This document shows, one piece after another, positions 27,300 to 36,068 of a stretch of 37,862 nucleotides of DNA (positions within the stretch are counted from its first letter, which is position 1; each line of letters begins with the position of its first letter). Source of the stretch: DASWHK01 sp036398215 (GTDB lineage Bacteria; Acidobacteriota; UBA890); NCBI GenBank assembly GCA_036398215.1, contig DASWHK010000147.1, positions 1 through 37,862 of the forward strand. The letters are read 5' to 3'. The translations under genes were made by a program, and so were the position numbers. The notes below the pieces were generated by a model, which saw nothing but the letters and a program-made list of their open reading frames with translations, ran no database searches and was not told the origin of the DNA.

Positions 27300-28173
27300 G
27301 ATTGATTCCTAGCGAAGTGCCTCGGTAGGCCTGGGGGAGGGGGGGGAAGGGTTGGCCGGCCAGCACGGCGCGCAGCGCCGCGTCGTCGTAGCGGCGGTCG
27401 CCGCTGCTGCTGCGGATGTCGGGGCCGGCGATGACGCGACCGTTGCGGCCGACCACGAAGTGCACGATGGTGAGGATCTCGCGGGCGCCCACCGGGCGCG
27501 CCGGCGGGTCCCACTTGCTCCCGATGTTGGTGAGCAGCGCGTTGATCCAGAAATCCGGCAGGTCGGAGACCGCCCGGTTCGTGCTCGGGTCGGTCAACCC
27601 CAGCTCGACCTGTCCGCGGGCGGCCTGCTGGGTGGTCTGCTGCGGCGGGGCGTCCCGGCTGCTGCGGGTCGCCGTCTGTGGTGCCTCGCGCCGGCGTCTC
27701 TCCTCCTCCTCGAGGCGGCGCCGCTCGGCCTCCTCCGCGGCCTTGCGGCGCGCTTCGGCCTCCTCGCGGCGCGCTTCCGCGGCCTCGCGCTCGCGGCGTT
27801 CCTCTTCGCGCTGGCGCGCCGCCTCCTCGGCCTCCTTGCGGCGCTGCGCCTCGAGGTCCTCGGGGACGTCCTCGACCACAGGGGGCGGCGGCGGCTCGGG
27901 CTCTGGCGTCGGGGCCGGGGGGGTCTCTTCGACGACCGGCGCCGCGGCTGGCTCGGGCTCCGGCGCCTGCATCGACACCAGGTTGACCGGGGTGAAGTCC
28001 AGCAGCACCGGCTTGGGCATGAAAAAGGGCCCCAGGAGCACGGCGAGGGTGGCGGCGACGTGGGCCGCCGTCGAGCTGATCACCGCCGAGCGAAAGCGCA
28101 GCTCGCCAGCCTGGCGCTCCTCGAGCACCCGGTAGACGTGATCGGTCTGCAACGGTTGGTTCGGTGTCTTCAT
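27280..28173 (-). CDS. tolA: TolA/TonB-like energy-transducing protein
   Basis: The product spans the inner membrane and periplasm and passes proton-motive energy from TolQR to TolB-Pal. The 297 residues include a cytoplasmic N-terminus, one transmembrane helix at about residues 30-50 (AAHVAATLAVLLGPFFM), a Pro/Glu-rich stretch, and a long charged Arg/Glu/Ala helix (about 105-170). A C-terminal TonB-type domain follows from about 210 (DFWINALLTNIGSKW, IVHFVVGRNGRVIAGPDIRS, YDDAALRAVLAG). Its place between tolR and tolB makes TolA the right name. It overlaps tolR by 4 nt and tolB by 20 nt. Confidence 0.9.
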   Translation of the reverse strand: MKTPNQPLQTDHVYRVLEERQAGELRFRSAVISSTAAHVAATLAVLLGPFFMPKPVLLDFTPVNLVSMQAPEPEPAAAPVVEETPPAPTPEPEPPPPPVVEDVPEDLEAQRRKEAEEAARQREEERREREAAEARREEAEARRKAAEEAERRRLEEEERRRREAPQTATRSSRDAPPQQTTQQAARGQVELGLTDPSTNRAVSDLPDFWINALLTNIGSKWDPPARPVGAREILTIVHFVVGRNGRVIAGPDIRSSSGDRRYDDAALRAVLAGQPFPPLPQAYRGTSLGINLGFRPQ

Positions 28174-28589
28174 CGTCGCGTTGCCGGATCTACCTCCGTG
28201 ACGAGGTTGATGTTATCAAGACCGGCCTCTTTGACGGCGGCGAGCACCCGCATGAAGTCCCCGTATCGCGCCGCCGTGTCGCCCTGGACGAAGACCGCCT
28301 CGCCGAGCTCGGCGAACGGAGACAGCCGCCCGGGCAGGTCCGCCAGCCCGATCGGCGTCTCGTCGTCGTTGAGGAAGATCTCGCCCTCCTCGGTGACCGT
28401 CAAGAAGACGCTTCCGGAGGGCAGCTTGCTGATCGGCTGCGTTTGCGGCAGCTGCACGTTGGCGCCCTGCATGAGCATCGGCGCCGTGATCATGAAGATG
28501 ATCAGCAGCACCAGGGCGACGTCGACCAGCGGCGTGATGTTGATCTCGGCGAGGCCTGATTCGTCCTCGTGGAACCAGCCGAATTCCAT
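28170..28589 (-). CDS. tolR: TolR/ExbD-family proton channel component
   Basis: TolR forms the proton-conducting core with TolQ. The 139-residue product has one transmembrane helix near residues 18-40 (ITPLVDVALVLLIIFMITAP), in which the Asp of PLVDV is the conserved proton-pathway residue. A periplasmic domain with QLPQTQPISK and VFVQGDTAARYGDFMRVLAA follows, as in the family. It starts 5 nt after tolQ ends and overlaps tolA by 4 nt. Confidence 0.95.
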   Translation of the reverse strand: MEFGWFHEDESGLAEINITPLVDVALVLLIIFMITAPMLMQGANVQLPQTQPISKLPSGSVFLTVTEEGEIFLNDDETPIGLADLPGRLSPFAELGEAVFVQGDTAARYGDFMRVLAAVKEAGLDNINLVTEVDPATRR

Positions 28590-28594
28590 CGTTT

Positions 28595-29398
28595 CTAGGC
28601 CTTGGTGGGGAAGTTGCGCTCGATGAGCGCCATGAACTCGAGGCCGAAATCTTCCATCCGGGCGGCGAACCCTCGAATTCGCGTCTGCAGGTAGTTATAT
28701 GCAATCACCGCAGGAATCGCCGCGGCAAGGCCCGCCGCCGTGGTGGTGAGCGCCGCGCCGATCCCCGGGGCGACGACGGAAATGTCGGCGGAGGCGTAGG
28801 CGCCGATGGCGTTGAAGGCGTCCATGATCCCCCAGACGGTCCCGAACAGGCCGATGAAGGGGCACACCGCCGCTGTAGTGGCCAGGAACATCATCGTGCG
28901 CTGCAGGCGGCCGCGCTCGTTGCGGGCGGCCCGCTGCAGGGCCCGCTCCAGCGGCGAGCGGTGGATCGTTGCCTGTGCGCCGCCCGGATTGGCCTCCTTG
29001 CCGGCCTCCATCTGGGCCGCGAGCTCCGCGTAGCCGGCCAGGAACATGCCGGCGATGGGGCTGGTATCGAGCTCCTGGGCCGCCGCCTTGGCCTGCGAGA
29101 ACTTGGCCGAGCGCCGAAAGGTCTCGAGAAACGCGGCGCTCTGCTTGTCGGCCTTGCGATAGAGCATCACGCGGTCGAGGATCACCGCCCACGAGACCAC
29201 CGAGAACACCGCCAGGATGAGCAGCAGCGCCCAGGCCATGGCGCCGCTGTCGCGGATCATATCGACGAGACTGCGGGGGCCCGCCTGCAACAGGAGGAAA
29301 GGGTCCAATTCTCTGGCCAATTCGAGATGAGGAATCGCGGGGAAAGCGCCTGCAAGAGCCACATGCTCAGCTGCTTGCGAGCACCGATGCGCGCGCAT
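28595..29398 (-). CDS. tolQ: TolQ/ExbB-family proton channel component
   Basis: TolQ is the pentameric channel subunit that surrounds TolR. Three transmembrane segments are visible (AMAWALLLILAVFSVVSWAV; MFLATTAAVCPFIGLFGTVW; the AAGLAAAIPAVIAYNYL region), with the conserved FIGLFGTVWGIMDAF and GIGAALTTTAAGLAAAIPA. The start is uncertain. The ATG at 29398 (GTG at 29404) adds about 30 residues before the first family-like segment LDPFLLLQAGP; a TTG at 29308 or the ATG at 29260 are alternatives, none with a strong ribosome site. It is the first gene of the tolQRAB-pal-cpoB run. Confidence 0.92.
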   Translation of the reverse strand: MRAHRCSQAAEHVALAGAFPAIPHLELARELDPFLLLQAGPRSLVDMIRDSGAMAWALLLILAVFSVVSWAVILDRVMLYRKADKQSAAFLETFRRSAKFSQAKAAAQELDTSPIAGMFLAGYAELAAQMEAGKEANPGGAQATIHRSPLERALQRAARNERGRLQRTMMFLATTAAVCPFIGLFGTVWGIMDAFNAIGAYASADISVVAPGIGAALTTTAAGLAAAIPAVIAYNYLQTRIRGFAARMEDFGLEFMALIERNFPTKA

Positions 29399-29422
29399 GC
29401 ACACTGACCACCACCCGCCGCT

Positions 29423-29451
29423 AAACTAGCACGCTGTCGCTTCGCTGTAAA
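29423..29451 (-). promoter_or_regulatory. putative promoter of the tol-pal operon
   Basis: On the minus strand TTTACA (29446-29451) and TAGTTT (29423-29428) are separated by 17 nt. This sits just upstream of tolQ in the 172-nt gap divergent from recN. If used, transcripts start near 29416, which fits a tolQ start at 29398 only with a very short leader, or a later start with a normal one. Confidence 0.42.
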
Positions 29452-29570
29452 TAAGGTGGACGCGGCGAGTCCGCCGGTTTTCCCCTTCGCAGGCCGGGCG
29501 TCCCCATTGAGACGCTCGAGCCGCCCCCGTAGTTGACCCGCCCGCGGCAGAGAGGATACTGGACGCCGTC

Positions 29571-31268
29571 ATGCTGGCGCATTTGAGGATCAAGAACCTG
29601 GCGATCATCGACGATATCGCCCTCGAGCTGGGGCCGGGCCTTACGGTGTTCACCGGCGAGACCGGGGCCGGCAAGTCGATCATCCTCGGCGGCCTGGCCC
29701 TGGTACTGGGCGAGCGGGCATCGCTCGACCAGGTGCGCACCGGGGCCGACAAGGCGCTGGTCGAGGCGGTGTTCGCGCCGCCCCGCGATCCGGCTCTCGT
29801 CGAGCTGCTGGAGGAGACCGGCCTGACGGCCGAAGACGGCGGCATCGTCGTCCGCCGCGGGCTGACGCCCGCCGGCAGCCGCGCCTGGGTCAACGACCAG
29901 CTCGTGAGCCTGCAGACCCTCAAGGAGATCGGCGACCGGTTGGTCGACCTGCACGGGCAGCACGCCCACCAATCGCTGCTGGCGCTGCCGGCGCACCGGG
30001 AGCTGCTGGACCGCTTCGCCGGTGCCGGTGAGGCGCGGGCCGCGGTGGCGGCCGCCTACGACGAGGCGGTCGCCATCGCCGAGCGGCTGGAGGCGATGGC
30101 GATGAACGAGCGTGAGCGGGCGCAGCGCATCGACGTGTTGCGGTTCCAGGCCGAGGAGATCGAGGCCGCGGCCTTGCGAGAGGGCGAGGACGAGGACCTC
30201 GAGGCCGAGCGCGCCCGCCTGGCGCACGCCGAAGAGCTGTTGCAGCTGGGCGCCGAGGCGGTCGGGCTCCTATACGAGGAGGAAACCTCGGCGGCGGCCT
30301 TGCTGGCGCGCGCCGAGCGGCGTCTGGACAGGCTCCGCCAGCTCGACCCGCGCGCCCCCGGGGAGCCGGAGGCCGTCGCCGGCGCCCGCTTCGCGGCCGA
30401 GGAGAGCGCCCGCGCCCTGCAAGGCTACCTCGACGACCTGGAGGCCGACCCCGCCCGGCTGGAGCAGATCGAGTCGCGCCTCGCCGAGCTGCAGCGGTTG
30501 CGACGCAAGTATGGCGAGGGGATCGGCGCCATCGTCGAGCACGGCCGCCGGGCGCGCCGCGAGCTCGAGGCGCTCGAGCAGCACGACGAGCAGCTCGGCG
30601 AGCTGCAGCGGCGGCTGCAGGCGGCGGTGGGCGACTACGAGGGCGCCGCGGCGGCGCTCGGCGACGCCCGCCGGCGGGCCGCCGGAGAGCTCGAGACGCA
30701 GGTGCTCGCCGAGCTCGCCGAGCTGGGGATGGAAGGGGCCGGCTTCGTGGTGGCGATCGAGCCGGCGCAGCGACAGGCACCGGCAGGGCTGCCGGCCGGC
30801 GCCGGCCGCAGCGGCAGCGACCGGGTCGAGCTGAAGCTCGCCGCCAACCCCGGCGAGCCGCCGTCGGGGCTGGCAAAGGTCGCATCGGGGGGCGAGCTGT
30901 CGCGGGTCATGCTGGCCCTCAAGCTCAGCGCCACCGAGGGCGACCCGCTCGACAGCATGGTCTTCGACGAGATCGATTCCGGCATCGGCGGCGGCCGCAT
31001 CGCCGAGCGGCTGGCGCAACGGCTGGCGGCGCTCGGCCGCAGCCACCAGGTGCTGGTGGTGACCCACCTGCCCCAGGTGGCCGCGTACGCCGACGCGCAC
31101 GTCGCCATCCGCAAGGAAACCGGCGATTCGGGGCGCGTCGCGGTGCGCGCCGAGAGGCTCGCCGAAGGCGCGCAAGTCGAGGAGCTAGCGCGTATGCTTG
31201 GGGGCCTGGAAGTGACCGATGCGACGCGGAAGCATGCCCGCGAGATGCTGAGGAGGGTCCATGCCTGA
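29571..31268 (+). CDS. recN: DNA repair protein RecN
   Basis: RecN is an SMC-like ATPase that acts early in double-strand break repair. The 565-residue product has the N-terminal half-head (MLAHLRIKNLAIIDDIALEL, Walker A FTGETGAGKSIILGGLALV), a long coiled coil between about residues 160 and 380, and the C-terminal half-head with signature ASGGELSRVMLALKL and Walker B SMVFDEIDSGIGG. The end (VVTHLPQVAAYADAH, LARMLGG) is complete. It overlaps mtnP by 8 nt, so the pair is translation-coupled although unrelated in function. Confidence 0.97.
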   Translation: MLAHLRIKNLAIIDDIALELGPGLTVFTGETGAGKSIILGGLALVLGERASLDQVRTGADKALVEAVFAPPRDPALVELLEETGLTAEDGGIVVRRGLTPAGSRAWVNDQLVSLQTLKEIGDRLVDLHGQHAHQSLLALPAHRELLDRFAGAGEARAAVAAAYDEAVAIAERLEAMAMNERERAQRIDVLRFQAEEIEAAALREGEDEDLEAERARLAHAEELLQLGAEAVGLLYEEETSAAALLARAERRLDRLRQLDPRAPGEPEAVAGARFAAEESARALQGYLDDLEADPARLEQIESRLAELQRLRRKYGEGIGAIVEHGRRARRELEALEQHDEQLGELQRRLQAAVGDYEGAAAALGDARRRAAGELETQVLAELAELGMEGAGFVVAIEPAQRQAPAGLPAGAGRSGSDRVELKLAANPGEPPSGLAKVASGGELSRVMLALKLSATEGDPLDSMVFDEIDSGIGGGRIAERLAQRLAALGRSHQVLVVTHLPQVAAYADAHVAIRKETGDSGRVAVRAERLAEGAQVEELARMLGGLEVTDATRKHAREMLRRVHA

Positions 31269-32133
31269 GGCGAGAATCGGGGTGATCGGCGGCAGCGGCC
31301 TCTACGAGATGGAGGAGCTGACCGATCGCCGGGAGATCGAGGTTTCGACGCCGTTCGGCGAGCCGTCCGACGCGTTCATCCTGGGGACCCTGGAGGGCAA
31401 GTCGGTCGCCTTTCTGTCCCGCCATGGCCGCGGCCACCGCTACAGCCCTTCGGAGGTGCCGTTCCGCGCCAATATCTGGGGGATGAAGTCTCTGGGGGTG
31501 GAGGCGGTCTTCTCGGCGAGCGCCGTCGGCAGCCTGCGCGAGAACATCGAGCCGCTCCACGTCGTCATCCCCAGCCAGTTCGTCGACCGCACCCGCGGCC
31601 GGGTGGCGACCTTCTTCACCGACGGCGTCGTCGCCCACGTTTCCTTCGCCGACCCGGTCTGCACCCGCCTGCGCGAGCTGCTCGCCGACGCCTCCGACAA
31701 GGCCGGCTGCGTCCACCACATGGGCGGCACCTACGTGTGCATCGAGGGGCCGCAGTTCTCGACCCGCGCCGAGAGCGAGCTGTACCGCTCTTGGGGCATG
31801 GACATCATCGGGATGACCAACCTCACCGAGGCCAAGCTGGCCCGCGAGGCCGGGCTCTGCTACGCGACCCTGGCGATGGTCACCGACTACGACTGCTGGC
31901 ACCCGGATCACGACGAGGTCACCGCCGAGATGATCATCGCCAACCTCATGCAGAACGTCCGCGACGGTCAGGGCATCGTCCGCGGCGCCGTCGCCGCCTT
32001 CGACGACGACTACGACTGCGGCTGCAAGCGCGCGCTGCGCAACGCCGTGCTGACCCGCCCGGAGGCGGTTCCGGCCGCGGCGCGCGAGCGCCTGGCGCTG
32101 CTGCTCGATCCGATCTTCGCGAGGATCGGATGA
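31261..32133 (+). CDS. mtnP: S-methyl-5'-thioadenosine phosphorylase
   Basis: The enzyme splits methylthioadenosine with phosphate to adenine and 5-methylthioribose-1-phosphate; relatives also accept 5'-deoxyadenosine or inosine. The 290-residue product starts with the family's IGVIGGSGLYEM and contains FLSRHGRGHRYSPSEVPFRA, ASAVGSLRENIEP, GGTYVCIEGPQFSTRAES, DIIGMTNLTEAKLAREAGLC and ATLAMVTDYDCWH. The last two are typical of MTA rather than of purine nucleoside phosphorylases. It overlaps recN by 8 nt and the PfkB gene by 4 nt. No mtnA or downstream salvage gene is in the window. Confidence 0.93.
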   Translation: MPEARIGVIGGSGLYEMEELTDRREIEVSTPFGEPSDAFILGTLEGKSVAFLSRHGRGHRYSPSEVPFRANIWGMKSLGVEAVFSASAVGSLRENIEPLHVVIPSQFVDRTRGRVATFFTDGVVAHVSFADPVCTRLRELLADASDKAGCVHHMGGTYVCIEGPQFSTRAESELYRSWGMDIIGMTNLTEAKLAREAGLCYATLAMVTDYDCWHPDHDEVTAEMIIANLMQNVRDGQGIVRGAVAAFDDDYDCGCKRALRNAVLTRPEAVPAAARERLALLLDPIFARIG

Positions 32134-33038
32134 GCATCATGGTGGTCGGCTCGCTCGCCTTTGACACCGTCAAGACACCCTATGGAGAGGTGAAGGATGC
32201 CCTCGGCGGCGCCGCTACCTACTTCTCGCTGGCGGCCTCGTACTTCAGCCCGGTGAGCGTGGTGGCTGTGGTCGGCGAGGACTTCGGCGACGAGCACCTC
32301 GAGGTCCTGGAGCGCCACGGCGTCGACACCAGCGGCGTCGAGCGGGTCGCCGGGCGCAGCTTCCGTTGGGGCGGCGAGTACTCGTGGAACCTCAACCAGC
32401 GCACGACGCTGTTCACCGAGCTCAACGTCTTCGAGGACTTCGATCCCAAGCTGCCGGCCGGTTTCCGCAAGTTGCCGTTCGTGTTCCTCGCTAACATCGA
32501 CCCGGGGCTGCAGAGGTCGGTGCTGGAACAGGTCGAGTCGCCGGAGCTGGTCGCCTGCGACACGATGAACTACTGGATCGAGCGAACGCCCGACGCGCTG
32601 CGCTCGCTGCTGGGTCAGGTCGACGTGCTGGTGATCAACGACGACGAGGCGCGCGAGCTGGCCGGCGTGTACAACCTCGTCGAGGCGGCCGCCGCGATCC
32701 GCGAGCTAGGCCCTTCGGCGCTGATCATCAAGCGCGGCGAGCACGGCGCCCTGGCATTCTTCGGCGACGAGATGTTCTCGGCGCCGGGATTTCCGCTCGA
32801 AAAGGTGGCCGACCCCACCGGCGCCGGAGACAGCTTCGCGGGCGGCTTCATCGGCTACATCGCCAAGCACGGCGAGGCGGGAGCGACGGCGTTGCGCCGC
32901 GCCGTGATCGCCGGCAGCGTCATGGCGTCGTTCTGCGTCGAGCGCTTCAGCGTCGAGGGACTCTGCGATCTCGACAGCGGGCAGATCGCGCGCCGCTACC
33001 GGGCATTCCAGCTGCTCACGGACTTCGGGGACTTTTAA
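32130..33038 (+). CDS. PfkB-family carbohydrate/nucleoside kinase
   Basis: PfkB (ribokinase) enzymes phosphorylate sugars or nucleosides with ATP. The 302-residue product has the N-terminal substrate motif GGAATYFSLAASYFS, the lid region, VINDDEARELAG in the middle, and the anion-hole signature DPTGAGDSFAGGFIGYIA with the catalytic Asp of GAGD near residue 232. It overlaps mtnP by 4 nt, so its substrate may come from adenosine or methylthioribose salvage (adenosine kinase or a ribose-type kinase are possible); the sequence does not tell which. Its stop codon is the first part of an inverted repeat. Confidence 0.88.
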   Translation: MSIMVVGSLAFDTVKTPYGEVKDALGGAATYFSLAASYFSPVSVVAVVGEDFGDEHLEVLERHGVDTSGVERVAGRSFRWGGEYSWNLNQRTTLFTELNVFEDFDPKLPAGFRKLPFVFLANIDPGLQRSVLEQVESPELVACDTMNYWIERTPDALRSLLGQVDVLVINDDEARELAGVYNLVEAAAAIRELGPSALIIKRGEHGALAFFGDEMFSAPGFPLEKVADPTGAGDSFAGGFIGYIAKHGEAGATALRRAVIAGSVMASFCVERFSVEGLCDLDSGQIARRYRAFQLLTDFGDF

Positions 33039-33087
33039 GTGTTCCGTACCGTACATACGATGATGTTTGCAGGTCGTACGGAACACT
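33038..33087. repeat. 12-bp perfect inverted repeat between the PfkB gene and coaX
   Basis: AGTGTTCCGTAC (33038-33049) and GTACGGAACACT (33076-33087) are exact inverted copies around a 26-nt loop, starting at the last base of the PfkB stop codon. There is no U-run after it (AAGTATC). It could be a weak terminator, a transcript-stabilising stem or an operator for coaX, whose ATG is 41 nt further on. Confidence 0.65.
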
Positions 33088-33128
33088 AAGTATCAAGGCG
33101 CCGGACCGCTCCTGCGGGGGAGGACGAC

Positions 33129-33893
33129 ATGCTGTTCGCCATCGACGTCGGCAACACCCAGATCCTGATGGGTGTCTACGAGGGCGACAAGCTGCTCTTC
33201 CACTGGCGGTTGTCGACCGATCGCGCCCGCACGGTCGACGAGTTCGGCATCCTCGCCCGCACCCTGTTCAACCTCGACGGCCTGGCCGCGGAGGACGTCG
33301 CGCGGATCGTGATCTCGTCGGTGGTGCCGCCGCTGGACGGCACCCTCGAGCGGCTCGGCAGCGAGTACTTCGGCGTCGCGCCGCTGTTCGTCCACCCCGG
33401 CCTCGTGCACGACATGCCGGTGCGCTACGAGCCGGTCGGCGACGTCGGCTCCGATCGCATCGTCAACGCCTTGGCGGCGCGCGAGCTATACGGCAAGCCG
33501 GCGATCGTCGTCGATTTCGGGACCGCCACCACGTTCGACGTGGTCGACGCCGATGGCGCCTATGCCGGCGGCACGATCGCCCCCGGGATCGGCATCTCGG
33601 CGGACGCGCTCACGACGCGCGCCGCCCGCCTGCCGCGCGTCGACATCGCCAGGCCGCAGCGGGTCATCGGCCGCAACACCGTCGAGAGCATGCAGGCGGG
33701 CATCTTCTTCGGCTACGTCGACCTCGTCGACGGCCTGATCGAACGGCTTTGCGAGGAGCTCCCCGGCGAGCCTGTCGTAGTGGCCACCGGCGGCTGGGCG
33801 ACGGCGATCGCCGCCGAGTGCCCGCGCATCAGGCGGGTCGATCCGCTGCTGACGTTGACGGGCTTGCGGTTGATCGCCGAGCGTTACGGCTAG
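33129..33893 (+). CDS. coaX: type III pantothenate kinase
   Basis: CoaX phosphorylates pantothenate, the first step of CoA synthesis, and belongs to the ASKHA fold. The 254-residue product shows FAIDVGNTQILMGVYEG (phosphate 1), VISSVVPPLDGTLE, YEPVGDVGSDRIVNALAA, IVVDFGTATTFDVVDADGAY (phosphate 2), GGTIAPGIGISADAL and VVATGGWA (adenosine motif). The length is normal for the type. GGGGGAGG lies just before the ATG. It converges on the HU gene, and the two stop codons share bases 33891-33892. Confidence 0.96.
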   Translation: MLFAIDVGNTQILMGVYEGDKLLFHWRLSTDRARTVDEFGILARTLFNLDGLAAEDVARIVISSVVPPLDGTLERLGSEYFGVAPLFVHPGLVHDMPVRYEPVGDVGSDRIVNALAARELYGKPAIVVDFGTATTFDVVDADGAYAGGTIAPGIGISADALTTRAARLPRVDIARPQRVIGRNTVESMQAGIFFGYVDLVDGLIERLCEELPGEPVVVATGGWATAIAAECPRIRRVDPLLTLTGLRLIAERYG

Positions 33894-34162
33894 TTGACGG
33901 AGTCCTTGAGGGCCTTGCCCGCCGTGAACTTGGGAACGTTCTTGGCGCCGATCTGGATGGTCGCGCCGGTCTGCGGGTTGCGGCCGGTTCGCGCCCGGCG
34001 ATGCGAGACTGCGAAGGTGCCGAAGCCGACCAGCGTGGCCTTGCCGCCTCCCTTGAGCGTCGCCGTGATGCCCTCCAGCAGCGAGTCCAGCGCCGTCGAG
34101 GCCGCCGTCTTGGTGATGTCGGCGTCGCGCGCCATCTTCTCGATCAAATCAGCTTTGTTCAT
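33890..34162 (-). CDS. hup: HU-family DNA-binding protein
   Basis: HU is a dimeric nucleoid protein that bends DNA. The 90-residue product is a standard family member: MNKADLIEKMARDADITKTA, VGFGTFAVSHRRARTGRNPQ with the DNA-wrapping arm and its Pro, and TIQIGAKNVPKFTAGKALKD. The ATG at 34162 is preceded by GGAGGG 11 nt away, and it matches the family's first residue; the frame is open upstream. A strong promoter lies at 34217-34246. Confidence 0.96.
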   Translation of the reverse strand: MNKADLIEKMARDADITKTAASTALDSLLEGITATLKGGGKATLVGFGTFAVSHRRARTGRNPQTGATIQIGAKNVPKFTAGKALKDSVN

Positions 34163-34508
34163 CGGTGGGGATGCCCTCCTGACCTGGGTGTGATCGTATG
34201 ATTGCCGCCGCGCGCCTTTATAGCAACGGCCTTCGGCGAGTGTCAAGCGACAGATTTCCGGCAAGAGCGGCGCCTGAAGCGGGCTCGCGGCGATTGCGCG
34301 CGGCGCACAGGGGCGCGTCGCGAAGCCGCGTGTCGAGGAACAACGGCGCCGCGAGTCGGGCGCTCCCGCTGGCCGCCATCGGCCGAGGACCCTATAATCG
34401 GTGTTGCTCCATCGCCCCGAGCAGACCTACTGAGATCTCGCCGCGGCCTGCCGGGTCACCGCCGCGCCGGCGCCGCGAGCCACGACCTCGCAGCCACCCA
34501 GGATTCGC
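34163..34508. other. 346-nt divergent gap between HU and an unknown gene
   Basis: The left part holds the HU leader and promoter. On the plus side a TATAAT hexamer at 34393-34398 could be a -10 box for the gene at 34509, but no -35 is visible at the expected distance. I see no RNA gene, repeat or other frame in the remainder. Confidence 0.6.
34217..34246 (-). promoter_or_regulatory. HU gene sigma-70 promoter
   Basis: On the minus strand a consensus TTGACA (34241-34246) and TATAAA (34217-34222) are separated by 18 nt, giving a leader of about 50 nt before the HU ATG. It is the closest match to a strong housekeeping promoter in the window, as expected for an abundant nucleoid protein. Confidence 0.78.
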
Positions 34509-36068
34509 ATGAGCAGGAATCGATCAAGCCCGCTGCGCGCTGCGCGCCGCGCCGTGGCGCGTGTCCGCGCCTTCGGGCTCGACGGCCCCCGGCCGATCGA
34601 AGAGATCGAAGCGCTGCTGGAGCACGACGCCGACGTCGAGGCGGCGCTCGAGGCGGTCCTCGAGGAGGCCGGAGCTGAGGACCTGCCGGCGGCGATCCAT
34701 CTCGTATCCCTGTTGCGGCGCGAGGCGGCGCTGCCCACGGTTCGCCGCCTGGCGTTCGAGACGCCGGCCTCGATCGAAGCGAAGCGCGAGGCGCTCGAAG
34801 CGTTGCGCGCCTGCGGCGCCGAGCCCGACCCGGCGCTCGCCGGCCGCGTCGAGGCCGTCGAGCAGGTCGGGCGCCGCCCCGACGCGCAGGCCCTCGACGA
34901 TCTGCTCGGCTGGCCACCGGCGTGGCGGCAGCCGGCCCTCGATCTGTGGATCGGCGCCGCCGGCAGCGAGCAGATCGCGGCCGGCGAGGCGGCGCTGGGG
35001 CGCGACGGCGAGGCCGACGAGCGCTTGCTGGACTGGCTCGGCTCACAGGCCACCGGCGAGGCCGCGGAGGCATTGCAGCGCTATCTGCGGGCGGCGGACG
35101 ACAAGCAGCGGATCAAGCAGGCGAGGCGCGCCCTGCACCGGTTGCGCTCCCAGGGGCTCGACGTCGAGGCTCCCGGAGAGCCGGCCGCCGCCGCCGGCTT
35201 CACGCTGGCCATCGACTCCGACCCTCTCGAGGGTGCCCGCGCCTACCTCACCAGTATCGACGGCCGCGGCGCCCGCTTGGTATGGGTGCTGTGGCGGGCC
35301 GCCAGCGGCGGCAGCCGGCTGTTGCAGGCGGTGGTCGACGACAGCGTCGGCGTGCGCGAGGCGGAGATCGCTACGGTCACGCGCAACGGCTTCCGCGAGT
35401 ACATCGGGCAGGTCGACGCCAACCCGACGATCCTGCTTGCGCAGGTCGAGCCGTCCCTGGCGATCGAGGCCCTGCAGGCCGCTGCCCGGCGGAGCGAGGA
35501 ATCCGGCAACAAGGTGCCCGCGGCCTACCTCGAGTTCGCCCGCCGAGCCCACGTGTCTGCGGGCGGCGCGGGGGCCGCCACGGCGCGGATCTACGAGCTG
35601 ATCGATGCCGGGGAGCTGGGCGGTGACGCGGCGCTGATCGAGGCCTCGATGACGCTGCTGCGGGAGCCCTACTTCCAGTCCTGGGCGATGGAAGGGGCCG
35701 CCGTCGACGCCGCGGCCGAAGAGGTCCACTCCGCCGAGACCAGCACCCTGATGATTTCCGAGGAGCAGCGCCGCGAGCGGATGCAGGCAGCGATTCGCAA
35801 CGCCGTGCACGAGTCCTTCAACCCCGACACCCGCAGCCTCTATCGGGGCCGGCTGGAAGAGATGGCGACGATGCTGTGGGAGCGTGGCCGTCACGACGAG
35901 GCCCGGCGGGCGCTGGCGGCGGCGATCGGGCTGACCGACGTCGAGGACCTCTTCCACGGCCACGCCTTCGCCCGCGCCCTGGTTCACCGGGGCGTCTGGC
36001 TTGCCTACCAGGATCACCAGCGCGCCGCCGCCGCCGAGCAGCAGCGCTCACGGCTGGTGCAGCCATGA
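34509..36068 (+). CDS. hypothetical alpha-helical repeat-like protein
   Basis: I do not recognise the family. The 519-residue product has no signal peptide or membrane segment and is almost entirely predicted helix. The first 200 residues contain short helical pairs (PIEEIEALLEHDADVEAALE, AAIHLVSLLRREAALPTV, AAEALQRYLRAADDKQR) that look like HEAT-type repeats. A central region (GARLVWVLWRAASGGSRLLQ, quoted in part) may be a globular domain, and the C-terminal part is again helical (RGRLEEMATMLWERGRHDEA). It overlaps the next gene, a TPR lipoprotein, by 4 nt, so the two are probably made together. Confidence 0.85.
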   Translation: MSRNRSSPLRAARRAVARVRAFGLDGPRPIEEIEALLEHDADVEAALEAVLEEAGAEDLPAAIHLVSLLRREAALPTVRRLAFETPASIEAKREALEALRACGAEPDPALAGRVEAVEQVGRRPDAQALDDLLGWPPAWRQPALDLWIGAAGSEQIAAGEAALGRDGEADERLLDWLGSQATGEAAEALQRYLRAADDKQRIKQARRALHRLRSQGLDVEAPGEPAAAAGFTLAIDSDPLEGARAYLTSIDGRGARLVWVLWRAASGGSRLLQAVVDDSVGVREAEIATVTRNGFREYIGQVDANPTILLAQVEPSLAIEALQAAARRSEESGNKVPAAYLEFARRAHVSAGGAGAATARIYELIDAGELGGDAALIEASMTLLREPYFQSWAMEGAAVDAAAEEVHSAETSTLMISEEQRRERMQAAIRNAVHESFNPDTRSLYRGRLEEMATMLWERGRHDEARRALAAAIGLTDVEDLFHGHAFARALVHRGVWLAYQDHQRAAAAEQQRSRLVQP

